Positions 1 to 7,195 are shown, counted from the stretch's first letter. The stretch: 10,597 nt of DNA from Sulfurimonas sp. (GCA_030646745.1 JAUSKV010000189.1:1-10597); one strand, 5' to 3'. Notes: a model not told the origin generated them from the letters alone. A program made the numbers and translations.

Positions 1-65
1 ACTCTTTCAAAATCTAAAATTCCAATAATGCACTGGAATTTCAAATCTTCTATGTGTATAGTCAT
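1..65 (-). CDS. folB: Dihydroneopterin aldolase, N-terminal fragment (runs off the window)
   Basis: Only about the first 21 codons are present. They begin at the ATG at 65-63, which overlaps the plsY stop in a TGATG junction, and continue past the window edge. The visible peptide begins MTIHIEDLKFQC and continues IIGILDFER. The short N-terminal strand followed by GI...ER is the characteristic opening of FolB, which converts 7,8-dihydroneopterin to 6-hydroxymethyl-dihydropterin and glycolaldehyde in folate synthesis. A folB-like gene next to plsY is also the order I recall in Helicobacter, which supports the call. The 1-base overlap implies co-transcription and translational coupling with plsY. 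The active-site residues lie outside the window, so the call rests on the N-terminal pattern and the context. Confidence 0.7.
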   Translation of the reverse strand, partial: MTIHIEDLKFQCIIGILDFER

Positions 66-679
66 CAGACAACTCGTTTTTCTTCACCCTTAATTACGCG
101 AATAATATTTGGTATATGTTTATAAAAAAGTATAAACCCTATAAAAAGAGCAGGGGCATGCGCCATTTGGGGGTGAATTATAAAAGTAGAAATCATCAAA
201 GCCAGAACTCCTGTTAAAGATGAGATGGAAGAAATTCTGATAGTTTTGGCAGATACGCCCCAAACTATTAAAGCAATCGCAGTTTCTAAGGGTAGCATAA
301 ACATCATAACACCCATACCAGTCGCAACGCCTTTTCCACCCTCAAATCCAAGGTATGGACTAAAACAGTGACCAATAACCGCTAAAACCGAAATTCCCCA
401 AAGTGTTGCTTCACTAAGCCCCATAAAATAGGCAACTGCCAAAACTAAAACACCTTTAACAGCGTCCAATGCCAAGGTGGCGATTCCAAGTTTTTTTGCT
501 AAAGAGGGGTCTATCTCCTTTACAACTCTTAGTACATTTGTAGCACCAATGCTGCCAGACCCGCTAGATTTAATATCTATCCCCGCAAATCTTTTTGCAA
601 GTAACAGACCAAAAGGAATCCCACCCACTAGATATGCTGCTATAAAAAACTGAACGTTAGTGTTAAATAAAAAATCCAT
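65..679 (-). CDS. plsY: Glycerol-3-phosphate acyltransferase PlsY
   Basis: An integral membrane enzyme of 204 residues that transfers an acyl group from acyl-phosphate to glycerol-3-phosphate, the first acylation step of phospholipid synthesis. Hydrophobic segments lie near residues 9-28, 66-87, 92-110, 130-148 and 152-187. All three PlsY signature loops are visible: the glycine/serine-rich SGSGSIGATNVLR at 39-51, EGGKGVATG at 113-121, and a C-terminal HIPNIIRVIKGEEKR-type stretch at 188-202. Length matches the family (about 200 residues). The start is the ATG at 679-677, preceded by AAGG about six bases upstream. It is divergent from nadA and overlaps folB by one base. PlsY uses acyl-phosphate made by PlsX, which is not in this window. 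Nothing looks damaged. Confidence 0.96.
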   Translation of the reverse strand: MDFLFNTNVQFFIAAYLVGGIPFGLLLAKRFAGIDIKSSGSGSIGATNVLRVVKEIDPSLAKKLGIATLALDAVKGVLVLAVAYFMGLSEATLWGISVLAVIGHCFSPYLGFEGGKGVATGMGVMMFMLPLETAIALIVWGVSAKTIRISSISSLTGVLALMISTFIIHPQMAHAPALFIGFILFYKHIPNIIRVIKGEEKRVV

Positions 680-706
680 GAAATACCTTAATAATATAAT
701 TGCGGC

Positions 707-712
707 ATTGTA
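707..712 (-). promoter_or_regulatory. Candidate -10 box for plsY-folB
   Basis: Reading the minus strand, TACAAT lies 27 bases upstream of the plsY ATG within an AT-rich stretch. It matches the TATAAT consensus at five of six positions. No good -35 box stands at the right distance, which is common for housekeeping promoters in Campylobacterota. This is a weak call made from position and match only. Confidence 0.3.
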
Positions 713-736
713 CTTTAACTATATTTATAAGCATAT

Positions 737-754
737 AAAAACAACGTTGTTTTT
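737..754. promoter_or_regulatory. 18-bp perfect palindrome upstream of nadA (candidate operator)
   Basis: AAAAACAACGTTGTTTTT is a perfect inverted repeat with no spacer. It ends 9 bases before the TATAAT of the nadA promoter, so it covers the expected -35 region, and it also lies 58-75 bases upstream of the plsY start. A dimeric regulator could sit here and affect one or both divergent operons. The sequence is not one I recognise as a known NAD-regulator site (NadR, NiaR, NrtR, NadQ). It could also be an AT-rich coincidence or a curved-DNA element. Confidence 0.4.
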
Positions 755-760
755 GAATTT

Positions 761-769
761 TGATATAAT
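761..769 (+). promoter_or_regulatory. Extended -10 promoter of nadA-nadC(-flhB)
   Basis: TGATATAAT gives a perfect TATAAT at 764-769 preceded by the extended -10 TGn. Transcription would begin near 776, leaving a leader of about 20 bases that carries the SD of nadA. There is no clear -35 hexamer, but an extended -10 does not need one. Confidence 0.7.
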
Positions 770-784
770 AACGCACTTTTAAAT

Positions 785-790
785 AAGGAT
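785..790 (+). promoter_or_regulatory. Shine-Dalgarno that fixes the TTG start of nadA
   Basis: AAGGAT is followed five bases later by TTG at 796-798. No in-frame ATG lies close by, and the next residues (QFTNEELK) read straight into the conserved protein. The site therefore supports TTG as the real start. Confidence 0.75.
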
Positions 791-795
791 ATTTT

Positions 796-1794
796 TTGCA
801 GTTTACAAATGAAGAGTTAAAACATAAAATTAACGAATTGAAAAACAAACTGAGTGTGACGGTCGTCGAACACTTTTATCAGCGGGATGAAGTTTTTGAG
901 ATGGGTGATATCACGGGTGATTCTCTTGAACTTGCCATGCGAACGCGTGATGATGATGCAGAGTTTGTGGTGTTTTGCGGTGTTGGGTTTATGGGGCAGA
1001 GTGTAAAAGTGCTTTCTCCGAACAAAAGAGTTGTTATGCCAAAGCTTGCATGTTGCGCTATGGCTAGGATGATTGACTCTATTTACTACGATGAATCTGT
1101 GAAGTTTTTGGAAGAGAACGGTGTAAGCAAAGAGAATATTTTACCAATCACTTATATAAACTCAAATGCCGATGTCAAGGCAAAAGTAGGCGAAATGGGC
1201 GGCATGGTTTGTACAAGTTCCAACGCCAAAAAAATAATTACAACAGCGCTTGGCGAGGGTAAAAAAATTCTTTTTGTGCCTGACAGATGCCTAGGGCAAA
1301 ACATCGCAAATCAAATGGGTTTAAAATCTATGGTTATCGGTCAAGGCGGCGACCCAAAAGAGGCGGATATTATCTGTTATGACGGTTTTTGTTCCGTGCA
1401 TCAGCTCTTTTGTGTTGAAGATATTAACTTTTACCGCAAAAAATATCCCGGTATTTTGATAGCAACCCATCCAGAGTGCGACCCTGCCGTTTGTGAAGCA
1501 TCTGATTTTGTTGGTTCCACTTCTCAGTTAATCAAGTTTATAAGTGAACTTCCAGAGGAGCAAAAAGTTGCGGTTGGGACAGAATTTAATATGGTAAATC
1601 GTTTAAGACCAAAAAATACTTTTGTCCTCTCCTCTACAAAGCCGGAGTGTCCGACCATGAACGAGACAACTCTTGAAGATTTGTATTTAACACTCAAAGC
1701 GATTGATGAGGGTGCACCGATAAACGAGATAGAGATAGATGAGAGCACACAAAAATGGGCAAAAATCGCATTAGAGAGAATGTTGGCACTATGA
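796..1794 (+). CDS. nadA: Quinolinate synthase NadA
   Basis: This [4Fe-4S] enzyme condenses iminoaspartate with dihydroxyacetone phosphate to give quinolinate in de novo NAD synthesis. The product is 332 residues, typical of NadA. The three cluster cysteines are in their usual settings: C86 or C87 in LACCAMARMID, C199 in YDGFCSVHQLF, and C285 in KPECPTMNETTLEDLY. The HFYQ near residue 26, the THPEC near 225 and the GTEFNMVNRL at 261-270 also fit the family. The start is TTG, set by an AAGGAT sequence five bases upstream. Its TGA overlaps the ATG of nadC (ATGA), so the two are translationally coupled. It uses iminoaspartate from aspartate oxidase or dehydrogenase, neither of which is in the window. 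Extra cysteines (C165, C206, C228, C233) are not expected to bind the cluster. Confidence 0.97.
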   Translation: MQFTNEELKHKINELKNKLSVTVVEHFYQRDEVFEMGDITGDSLELAMRTRDDDAEFVVFCGVGFMGQSVKVLSPNKRVVMPKLACCAMARMIDSIYYDESVKFLEENGVSKENILPITYINSNADVKAKVGEMGGMVCTSSNAKKIITTALGEGKKILFVPDRCLGQNIANQMGLKSMVIGQGGDPKEADIICYDGFCSVHQLFCVEDINFYRKKYPGILIATHPECDPAVCEASDFVGSTSQLIKFISELPEEQKVAVGTEFNMVNRLRPKNTFVLSSTKPECPTMNETTLEDLYLTLKAIDEGAPINEIEIDESTQKWAKIALERMLAL

Positions 1795-2606
1795 TAGAAG
1801 AGTTTGTAAAAGCAACACTTGCCGAGGATGTCGGGCGTGGAGATTTGTACGCTCTGGTTGAGCCAAGCATTGAAGCGAGTGCAAAAATTGTTGCAAAAAG
1901 TGATGGCGTAGTCGCCGGTGAAAAATATATTAATGTTTTGGCAAAACTTGAGGGTTTTGAGATAGTTTGGGGAAAGAGAGACACCGAAACATTTGTAAAA
2001 GGTGACATTTTAGCGACTTTAAAAGGGGATTCGCACACTCTTTTGAAGATTGAGCGAACACTTTTGAATATGCTTTTACATGCAAGCTCTATCGCTACTT
2101 TGACAAGAGAATATGTAAATATCTGCGAACCTTACGGCGTAAAACTTTTAGACACCAGAAAAACAAGACCGATGCTCAGGGTGTTTGAAAAGTATGCCAC
2201 AAGAACAGGCGGCGCTGTCAACCACCGCATGGGGCTAGATGACGCTTTGATGATAAAAGATACCCATCTCAAAACCATAAAAGATTTAAAAAGTTACATA
2301 GAAAAAGCAAGAAAACAGATACCGTTTACCGCAAAAATAGAAGTTGAGGCTGAAACATTTGAGGTTGCATGCGAAGCGATGTTTGCCGGAAGTGATATAG
2401 TTATGTGTGATAACATGACCCCCCAACAGATTAGTGAAATCGTTGCTTATAGAAATGAGAATTTTCAACATGTACTCTTAGAAGCAAGCGGAAATATTTC
2501 ACTGGAGACTATTGAAACCTATGCAAAAACAAAAGTGGATGCCATAAGTACAGGTTCATTGATTCACCAAGCAAACTGGATAGATTTGTCTATGAAAATT
2601 GATTAA
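1791..2606 (+). CDS. nadC: Nicotinate-nucleotide pyrophosphorylase (carboxylating), quinolinate phosphoribosyltransferase
   Basis: NadC combines quinolinate with PRPP to give nicotinate mononucleotide, CO2 and pyrophosphate, directly consuming the NadA product. The 271 residues begin MIEEFVKATLAEDVGRGDL, the normal N-terminus of the family. Hallmarks are DTRKT at 121-125, LR at 129-130, EKYATRTGGAVNHR at 133-146, KDTH at 156-159, EVE at 184-186, CDNM at 206-209, EASGNI at 231-236 and STGS at 253-256, which are the substrate and phosphate contacts of the barrel. I chose the ATG at 1791, overlapping the nadA stop, over an in-frame ATG at 1755. The earlier start would lie inside nadA and add 12 residues not typical of NadC. 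An AGAGAGA stretch upstream is the only SD-like sequence. Confidence 0.97.
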   Translation: MIEEFVKATLAEDVGRGDLYALVEPSIEASAKIVAKSDGVVAGEKYINVLAKLEGFEIVWGKRDTETFVKGDILATLKGDSHTLLKIERTLLNMLLHASSIATLTREYVNICEPYGVKLLDTRKTRPMLRVFEKYATRTGGAVNHRMGLDDALMIKDTHLKTIKDLKSYIEKARKQIPFTAKIEVEAETFEVACEAMFAGSDIVMCDNMTPQQISEIVAYRNENFQHVLLEASGNISLETIETYAKTKVDAISTGSLIHQANWIDLSMKID

Positions 2607-2634
2607 TATCTACATGTTGATAAAGTAGTAATCA

Positions 2635-3687
2635 ATGGCTGATGACGCAGAAAAGACCGAAGAACCCACCGATAAGAAGATATCCGATGCCAGGGAAGAG
2701 GGAAATGTCCCTAAATCTCAGGATGCTGCCGGAGTGGTTACGCTTTTTGTAGCGATTATTGCACTTTTAATGCTTTTCCCATATATGTCACAACATATGA
2801 TTCTTCTCTTTAAATATTATTTTTCACTTATCGGTACGCCTCTTGATAAACTTTTTATGATTGATATTGCTATTGTTACCATACGAGAAACTCTTTTGAT
2901 GGTTCTTCCTTTGGCATTTGCTGTTGCCATTGCCGGTGTAGCTGCTGCTCTTGCACAATTTGGATTTTTATTTACTACAAAAGCTATCATTCCCGATTTT
3001 AAAAAGATTAACCCAATAAGCGGAATCGCTAATCTCTTCTCAATGAAAAAGGCTTTAGAAGGTATAAAGATAACTTTTAAGTCATTTATAACGCTAGGTG
3101 TCGGTTTTGTCTATTTTTTCTATTTTATCTTAGAACTTCCTACGGTTGCCATGTTCGGGCTTGCCGACCAGCTGAATTGGCTTAAAGATAAAATGCTTGT
3201 TATCGCTTTTGTAATGCTCTTTATTATTTTTATCTTTGCTATTATAGATGTCATTATAGTGAGAAAACAGTACTTTGATGGCTTAAAAATGAGTAAGCAA
3301 GAGATAAAAGATGAGATGAAAAATATGGACGGAGACCCGCTGATTAAATCAAAAATCCGTCAAATTCAGATGCAGGCTGCAAGAAAAAGAATGATGGCTG
3401 AAGTTCCGCATGCCGATGTAGTTATCACAAATCCCACGCACTACGCCGTTGCAATAAAGTATGATGAGGAGAAAACCCGAGCGCCCGTTGTGGTTGCAAA
3501 AGGCATGGATCACATAGCGCAGCAGATAAAAAAAATAGCAAGAGAAAATAATGTAACAATAGTTCAAAATCCGCCATTAGCGAGAAGTTTATACAATGAA
3601 GTTGACCTTGACAAACCAATCCCAGAGTCACTGTTCGCAGCCGTAGCAGAGGTTCTTGCTTATGTTTATAAAATGAATCGAAAGTAA
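2635..3687 (+). CDS. flhB: Flagellar type III export gate protein FlhB
   Basis: FlhB is an inner-membrane part of the flagellar export apparatus that switches export from rod/hook to filament substrates after cutting itself. The 350 residues show an N-terminal charged segment (KTEEPTDKKISDAREEGNVPKS-like, residues 7-28), four transmembrane segments near 33-50, 86-108, 146-167 and 186-208, and the cytoplasmic FlhB-C domain. The self-cleavage motif NPTH is at 266-269, followed by YAVAIKY and the NPPLARSLY of the family at 322-330. It is full length, so it is not the short C-terminal-only paralogue (FlhX). It starts 28 bases after nadC with only a poor SD (TAAAGTAG), yet is probably in the same transcript because no terminator or promoter is evident between them. 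No other flagellar genes are adjacent. Confidence 0.97.
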   Translation: MADDAEKTEEPTDKKISDAREEGNVPKSQDAAGVVTLFVAIIALLMLFPYMSQHMILLFKYYFSLIGTPLDKLFMIDIAIVTIRETLLMVLPLAFAVAIAGVAAALAQFGFLFTTKAIIPDFKKINPISGIANLFSMKKALEGIKITFKSFITLGVGFVYFFYFILELPTVAMFGLADQLNWLKDKMLVIAFVMLFIIFIFAIIDVIIVRKQYFDGLKMSKQEIKDEMKNMDGDPLIKSKIRQIQMQAARKRMMAEVPHADVVITNPTHYAVAIKYDEEKTRAPVVVAKGMDHIAQQIKKIARENNVTIVQNPPLARSLYNEVDLDKPIPESLFAAVAEVLAYVYKMNRK

Positions 3688-3706
3688 CGCTCTGTATAGC
3701 GTTATT
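3683..3706 (+). terminator. Hairpin at the end of flhB, possible terminator
   Basis: TAACGCT (3685-3691, beginning with the flhB stop codon) pairs with AGCGTTA (3698-3704) across a six-base loop. A G-U and an A-U pair can extend the stem outward. On the plus strand only TTAAAC follows. On the minus strand CTTTCGATTCATTTT follows, so the U-tract is weak in both directions. The position between two convergent operons fits a terminator, but the shape is imperfect. Confidence 0.4.
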
Positions 3707-3883
3707 AAACAGCTATTGTACTGTTCTTGTGCTTCTTTTTTAAAAAGTATATGCCTATCTTCTTTCTAAGAATGTATGTTTAACGATTGCTTTTGCACGT
3801 GTATGTGATGGAACATTGGCATGTGGAAATTTTTGAGCTTTCAATCAATATCGTTGAAAACTATTTGAACAAAGCACTATTTA
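3705..3883. other. Convergent intergenic stretch without a recognised gene
   Basis: It separates flhB from the 3' end of the signalling operon. It holds a weak inverted repeat AACAG...CTGTT (3708-3725), a T-rich run near 3732-3740, and another short repeat TTTCAA...TTGAAA (3839-3859). One short plus-strand frame, from the ATG near 3809 to the TAA near 3902, would encode about 31 residues (beginning MEHWHVEIFELSINIVENYL) but has no SD. It might be a gene relic or chance. Confidence 0.35.
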
Positions 3884-4660
3884 TTATCTATTACAAAATG
3901 TAAAAGAGTAAGGGATGAGTTTAATTTCCATATTCTCTTTACTCCCTTTTACACGAATATGTCGCTGAAAATTATTGGTTTTTGGATAGATGAGATAGCA
4001 TTGGTCAATGCCATCTTTCGCCATATTTGCTAAACCGTCATTGATGTCCTTACTTCTTGTCATGATATTTTTTGGATTTAAATCTCTCCATTGCGGATAA
4101 ATACGAGTAAGAACGCCGTGTTGTTCGATATGAATATAAGGCATGGAAAGAGTTATTTTTTTGTCTAGTTCTGGTTTGATACGCTTATAGATTATAGTTG
4201 TAAAGAGCAAATCTAAGTCCATCATCATTTCTATCTCTTTACCGTTAAAAATCAAACTTATAAGTTGTGCAGCTGGATGTGAATATCCTAACTTTATCTT
4301 AAAATCACTACAAAAAAGGTGTTTATTGCTTAGATAATGAAATTTTTTAATTTTACTCATTTTAAAAAATTGGTTAAATAAAAGAGACTCCTCTGCATAT
4401 ATTTTGACTATTTTTTGTGCTTTTTCATTTCTTAGCCTGTAAAGAGGAAAAAACGACTCAATTTTATCTATCATGATAGCGAGTATATCTTTTTTAAAAA
4501 GTGCATTGTTCTTTGTAGATATTTTTGCTTCTTTATCCAAAAACTCATTTATCATTACAAAAAACATCCTTCTTTTTTGCATCATGGATTCAATTTTATA
4601 GGATTTAGGAAGAATCTCTTTTATCTCATTTTTATGTTGTGCGAAACCTATTTTGCGCAT
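3884..4660 (-). CDS. Hypothetical protein, last gene of the signalling operon
   Basis: I do not recognise this 258-residue protein. It has no signal peptide and no convincing membrane segment. It is very basic in the first half (KK-rich, MMQKRRMFF near 26-34, and helical stretches at 55-105). The second half is mixed and more strand-like, with HPAAQLISLIF at 128-138, PYIHIEQHGVLTRIYPQW at 174-191, and a C-terminal segment of alternating hydrophobic residues at 243-255. The ATG at 4660-4658 is preceded by AGGAGT, whose TAG overlaps the stop of the response regulator nine bases upstream, so it is surely co-transcribed with it. By position it could be an output or adaptor partner of that receiver or of the chemoreceptor, but nothing in the sequence proves this. 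PilZ-type motifs were looked for and not found. Confidence 0.75.
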   Translation of the reverse strand: MRKIGFAQHKNEIKEILPKSYKIESMMQKRRMFFVMINEFLDKEAKISTKNNALFKKDILAIMIDKIESFFPLYRLRNEKAQKIVKIYAEESLLFNQFFKMSKIKKFHYLSNKHLFCSDFKIKLGYSHPAAQLISLIFNGKEIEMMMDLDLLFTTIIYKRIKPELDKKITLSMPYIHIEQHGVLTRIYPQWRDLNPKNIMTRSKDINDGLANMAKDGIDQCYLIYPKTNNFQRHIRVKGSKENMEIKLIPYSFTFCNR

Positions 4661-4669
4661 TTGGTACTC

Positions 4670-5026
4670 CTAAAGATAGTTTTTTGCGATTTGATTCAAA
4701 TCTGCAAAATTTATGGGTTTTATGACAAAGCCTTTGGCATTGTATCTATGACTTTTTAATACTTTCTCGAGAGAAGCATCAGCTGTCATCATCACTACAT
4801 TTGTTTCACTATTGGCGTGAAAGAGCGATTGAAGGATTTCTAAACCATCCGTATGAGGCATGGTTATATCGGAGAGTACCAAATCTATTTTTGCAGTTTT
4901 TAGATATCTTAATGCTAAAGTTGCATCATTAAATGTTTCTACTTTAACTTTTTCAAATCTTCTGAAAAAATTGCCTAATATATTTGTAATCTCTATGTTG
5001 TCATCTATAATTACTATATTTTTCAT
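4670..5026 (-). CDS. Receiver-only response regulator (CheY-like)
   Basis: The 118 residues form a single REC domain and nothing else. The acidic pair D8-D9 lies in IVIIDDN, the phosphoacceptor is D53 in DLVLSDITMPHTDG, the switch threonine is T81 in VVMMTADAS, and the conserved lysine is K103 in FVIKPINF. With no output domain it must act by protein contact, as CheY or Spo0F-type proteins do. It is not obviously the flagellar-switch CheY of the phylum, because it sits in its own kinase-receptor operon away from cheA and cheW. The likely phosphodonor is the histidine kinase two genes upstream. Its SD (AAGGAA) begins on the stop codon of the chemoreceptor gene, and the downstream gene's SD begins on its own stop. 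Confidence 0.95.
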   Translation of the reverse strand: MKNIVIIDDNIEITNILGNFFRRFEKVKVETFNDATLALRYLKTAKIDLVLSDITMPHTDGLEILQSLFHANSETNVVMMTADASLEKVLKSHRYNAKGFVIKPINFADLNQIAKNYL

Positions 5027-5037
5027 TGTAGTTTTCC

Positions 5038-6357
5038 TTATTTAAATAGTTCATCTTTTGCAAGATGTATCATTAGTTGGCTTTTTTGATCCACCATTTC
5101 ATCGAGTGTTTCAAACACCATTTTACTTGCGTTCTCTATCTCTAAAACCATTTTTTCAATACTCTCTTTCGAGCACATGCTTTTTTCTCCTATACACTCT
5201 TTAACAAGAGAATTTGCGATGACATGGACTCTCTCATGCGGAGCATTAAGCTTCTCATAAGATGGCATATCTTGAAACTCTTCATACCCGATACCATGTT
5301 CATACCATTTACCTAAACGGCACTCGTGGTGAGAGAGTACTTTAAAGTCATCCTTCTCTCCAAAGAGCATAGAATAGATATTGTTTTTATAAACAATATG
5401 ATCAATTTTTGCCAACATTGTAAAAATTTTGTCACTCAAATACTCCATTTCAAAGCGATTCCTATTTGCATTTCTTTGAAAAAGTACCATTTTAGAAGAT
5501 AGATTTTTGACATTGACGCTTGAATCCGCGACTATTGTATTTAAATGAGATGTGACCTCTTTTATCTCTATACTCTCTTGAGAAATGGTTTTGACTACAA
5601 TTTCTATCTCTCTTGTGGCACTTTGCGTTTTTTCGGCAAGTTTTTTAACTTCATTGGCTACAACCGCAAAGCCTCGTCCATACTCTCCCGCTCTTGCTGC
5701 CTCTATTGCCGCATTGAGTGCTAAAAGATTGGTTTGATTTGCTATATCTCGGATGAGTGTGATAATCTCTGTCGTAGTGGTACTCTTTTGGTATAAAAGT
5801 TCTGTTTTTTCAACAGCTTCACTCATACTCTCAAAGAGACTTTGCATACTTGTAGAGGTAAGTGATGTTAAGTTTAGCCCATCTTTTGCCTCATTGGATG
5901 TTTGCATTGCTTCGTCTTTGACATGTTTTAAATCATCCAAAATCTTTGAAAATGTCTCTTGCGTATTATGAAGTGCATCTTTAATCGAGTGTTGATGCAT
6001 CGAAAATATAGAGCTATTAGAACTATCTCTTATATCATCTTTGATGATGGTATAGACACTGTAGGGACTCCTTAGTTCATGTTTTAGGATGCTTCCACTG
6101 CAATTTTCTATAGAGATATTTTTAGAGTTATTTCGCAGCTCTTTTACTATTTCAGCCTCATTTGCACCATGGATAAGTTTTTGAGCGAGCGAGTTTTTAA
6201 AAAATATCCTTCCATCATTATCGATAGCGAGGAGCATCTCATCTTTGGATAATGCTGAGAATTCCTTATAAAACGCATTTTCACTCTTGAGTTTCTCTAT
6301 TTCATTTTCAAATTGTGAGATTTTTAAAGCCTCACTCTCATTTTTTTTAAAAAACAT
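5038..6357 (-). CDS. Soluble methyl-accepting chemotaxis protein with C-terminal CZB zinc-binding domain (TlpD-like)
   Basis: A 439-residue chemoreceptor with no transmembrane segment. Order: a short charged coiled coil (about 8-35); a small PAS-like module (about 38-110, with [16 protein letters not shown]); and the MCP signalling hairpin (about 130-300). The highly conserved hairpin tip lies at 200-250, with [20 protein letters not shown] and [20 protein letters not shown] domain follows (about 315-400): H320, HECRLGKWY at 344-352 (H344, C346), and H374/H378 in HERVH, giving the 3His/1Cys zinc site. Helicobacter TlpD and related CZB receptors sense oxidants or zinc in the cytoplasm, so this one probably does too. 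The ATG shares one base with the kinase stop (TAATG), and its SD AAAGGAG lies inside the kinase gene. I did not see a C-terminal CheR-docking pentapeptide. Confidence 0.95.
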   Translation of the reverse strand: MFFKKNESEALKISQFENEIEKLKSENAFYKEFSALSKDEMLLAIDNDGRIFFKNSLAQKLIHGANEAEIVKELRNNSKNISIENCSGSILKHELRSPYSVYTIIKDDIRDSSNSSIFSMHQHSIKDALHNTQETFSKILDDLKHVKDEAMQTSNEAKDGLNLTSLTSTSMQSLFESMSEAVEKTELLYQKSTTTTEIITLIRDIANQTNLLALNAAIEAARAGEYGRGFAVVANEVKKLAEKTQSATREIEIVVKTISQESIEIKEVTSHLNTIVADSSVNVKNLSSKMVLFQRNANRNRFEMEYLSDKIFTMLAKIDHIVYKNNIYSMLFGEKDDFKVLSHHECRLGKWYEHGIGYEEFQDMPSYEKLNAPHERVHVIANSLVKECIGEKSMCSKESIEKMVLEIENASKMVFETLDEMVDQKSQLMIHLAKDELFK

Positions 6358-7163
6358 TATTCTCCTTTATTGAAAGTAAGTGTAAAGAGTGCACCATGAT
6401 TGATATTTTTGATATCTATAGAGGCTTCATATTTTTGCATAATAAGTGAACATATATATAAGCCCAGTCCTGAGTTTGATTTACTCTTTTTAGTGCTTGT
6501 GCTAGGTTTGAAAATATCAGAAATAATAGATTCATCTATGCCACCTGCATTGTCTTGAAATTTTAAAATTACTAATGAGTCGCTTTGTTCTATTTTTATT
6601 TCTATCATTCGTTTTTTTTCTATTACAGCATTTAAAAAAGCCTCTTTAGAGTTGTTTAATAAGTTTATAAGTACATGTTGTATCTGATTTAAAGAGCCTT
6701 GAATCATTGTAGGTTTACTTTTTTCAAAAACAACTTTTATTTTATATTTCATAAACTCGTCTTTTACAAGCGACAGAGATTTCTGAACCATAGTATTTAA
6801 ATCAAATGTTTCGCTTCCTAATTTTGGATGTAAAAAGTTTTTAAACTCATAAAGTGTATTTTCCATATGATTTGTTTGTCTATTGACAGCTTCAACTACA
6901 TTACTTAAATAGGTATCATCTACTTTTCCATCTATAAGATCAAAAGCAATCATCTGCATATACATACCTATTACATTTAAGGGTTGAATCCACTGATGTG
7001 CAACACTCTCTAACATTTCACCCATTGTTGCCTTACGACTCTGATATAAAAGCAAGTTTTCATGGGACAAACTCTTTTGTCTCTCTTTCTCAATCTCATT
7101 TTCTAAATTTTTTTTATGACTATTTAATTGTACGATGGTCTCTTGCAATTCAAAGCGTGACAT
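6357..7163 (-). CDS. Soluble sensor histidine kinase
   Basis: A 268-residue two-component kinase without membrane segments or a recognisable sensor domain; residues 1-40 look like a coiled coil. The H-box is [14 protein letters not shown] (residues 50-63, phosphoacceptor H56), the QPLN type frequent in Campylobacterota. The ATPase part shows the N-box [14 protein letters not shown] at 163-176, G1 DNAGGI at 204-209, IFKPSTSTK at 217-225 and G2 SGLGLYI at 231-237. I start it at the ATG at 7163-7161, which has AGGAGT five bases upstream. A start at 7196 would add 11 residues, and its codons would run through the SD. It is first in the operon with the CZB chemoreceptor and a receiver-only regulator. 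It may take its signal by contact with the receptor in place of CheA, or phosphorylate the regulator independently. A Fur-like site lies 18 bases upstream. Confidence 0.95.
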   Translation of the reverse strand: MSRFELQETIVQLNSHKKNLENEIEKERQKSLSHENLLLYQSRKATMGEMLESVAHQWIQPLNVIGMYMQMIAFDLIDGKVDDTYLSNVVEAVNRQTNHMENTLYEFKNFLHPKLGSETFDLNTMVQKSLSLVKDEFMKYKIKVVFEKSKPTMIQGSLNQIQHVLINLLNNSKEAFLNAVIEKKRMIEIKIEQSDSLVILKFQDNAGGIDESIISDIFKPSTSTKKSKSNSGLGLYICSLIMQKYEASIDIKNINHGALFTLTFNKGE

Positions 7164-7167
7164 AATT

Positions 7168-7173
7168 ACTCCT
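7168..7173 (-). promoter_or_regulatory. Shine-Dalgarno that fixes the kinase start
   Basis: AGGAGT on the minus strand, five bases before the ATG at 7163-7161, within AAAGGAGTAATT. It selects this ATG over the in-frame ATG at 7196, which has no comparable site. Confidence 0.85.
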
Positions 7174-7180
7174 TTAACAT

Positions 7181-7195
7181 TGATAATTAATATCA
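7181..7195. promoter_or_regulatory. Fur box 1, at the start of the signalling operon
   Basis: TGATAATTAATATCA matches the 7-1-7 Fur consensus TGATAATnATTATCA at 13 of 14 defined positions. It is also the core of the inverted repeat TTGATA-ATTAA-TATCAA (7180-7196). It lies 18 bases before the kinase ATG and covers the predicted +1 of the leftward promoter, a position suited to repression by iron-bound Fur. It is 80 bases from the feoA start. The match is by eye. Confidence 0.75.

Noticed and set aside
1755..1790. Earlier ATG start for nadC
   Set aside because: It lies inside nadA, has no SD and adds 12 residues absent from typical NadC. The ATGA overlap at 1791 gives the normal N-terminus.
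1694..2038. 114-residue minus-strand open frame opposite nadA/nadC
   Set aside because: It is antisense to two clearly conserved enzyme genes, has serine-rich low-complexity composition and shows no family motif. Other short antisense frames across nadA, flhB, feoB and the chemoreceptor were rejected for the same reason.
2635..3687. FlhX (short FlhB-like paralogue) as identity of the 350-residue protein
   Set aside because: FlhX consists only of the C-terminal part; this protein has all four membrane segments and the N-terminal region as well as NPTH.
3839..3859. TTTCAA...TTGAAA hairpin as terminator of the signalling operon
   Set aside because: The stem is six AT-rich pairs with a nine-base loop and no following U-tract on the minus strand.
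4670..5026. Flagellar-switch CheY
   Set aside because: All receiver residues are present, but the gene is not beside cheA/cheW and is coupled to its own kinase. A general receiver-only regulator is the safer call.
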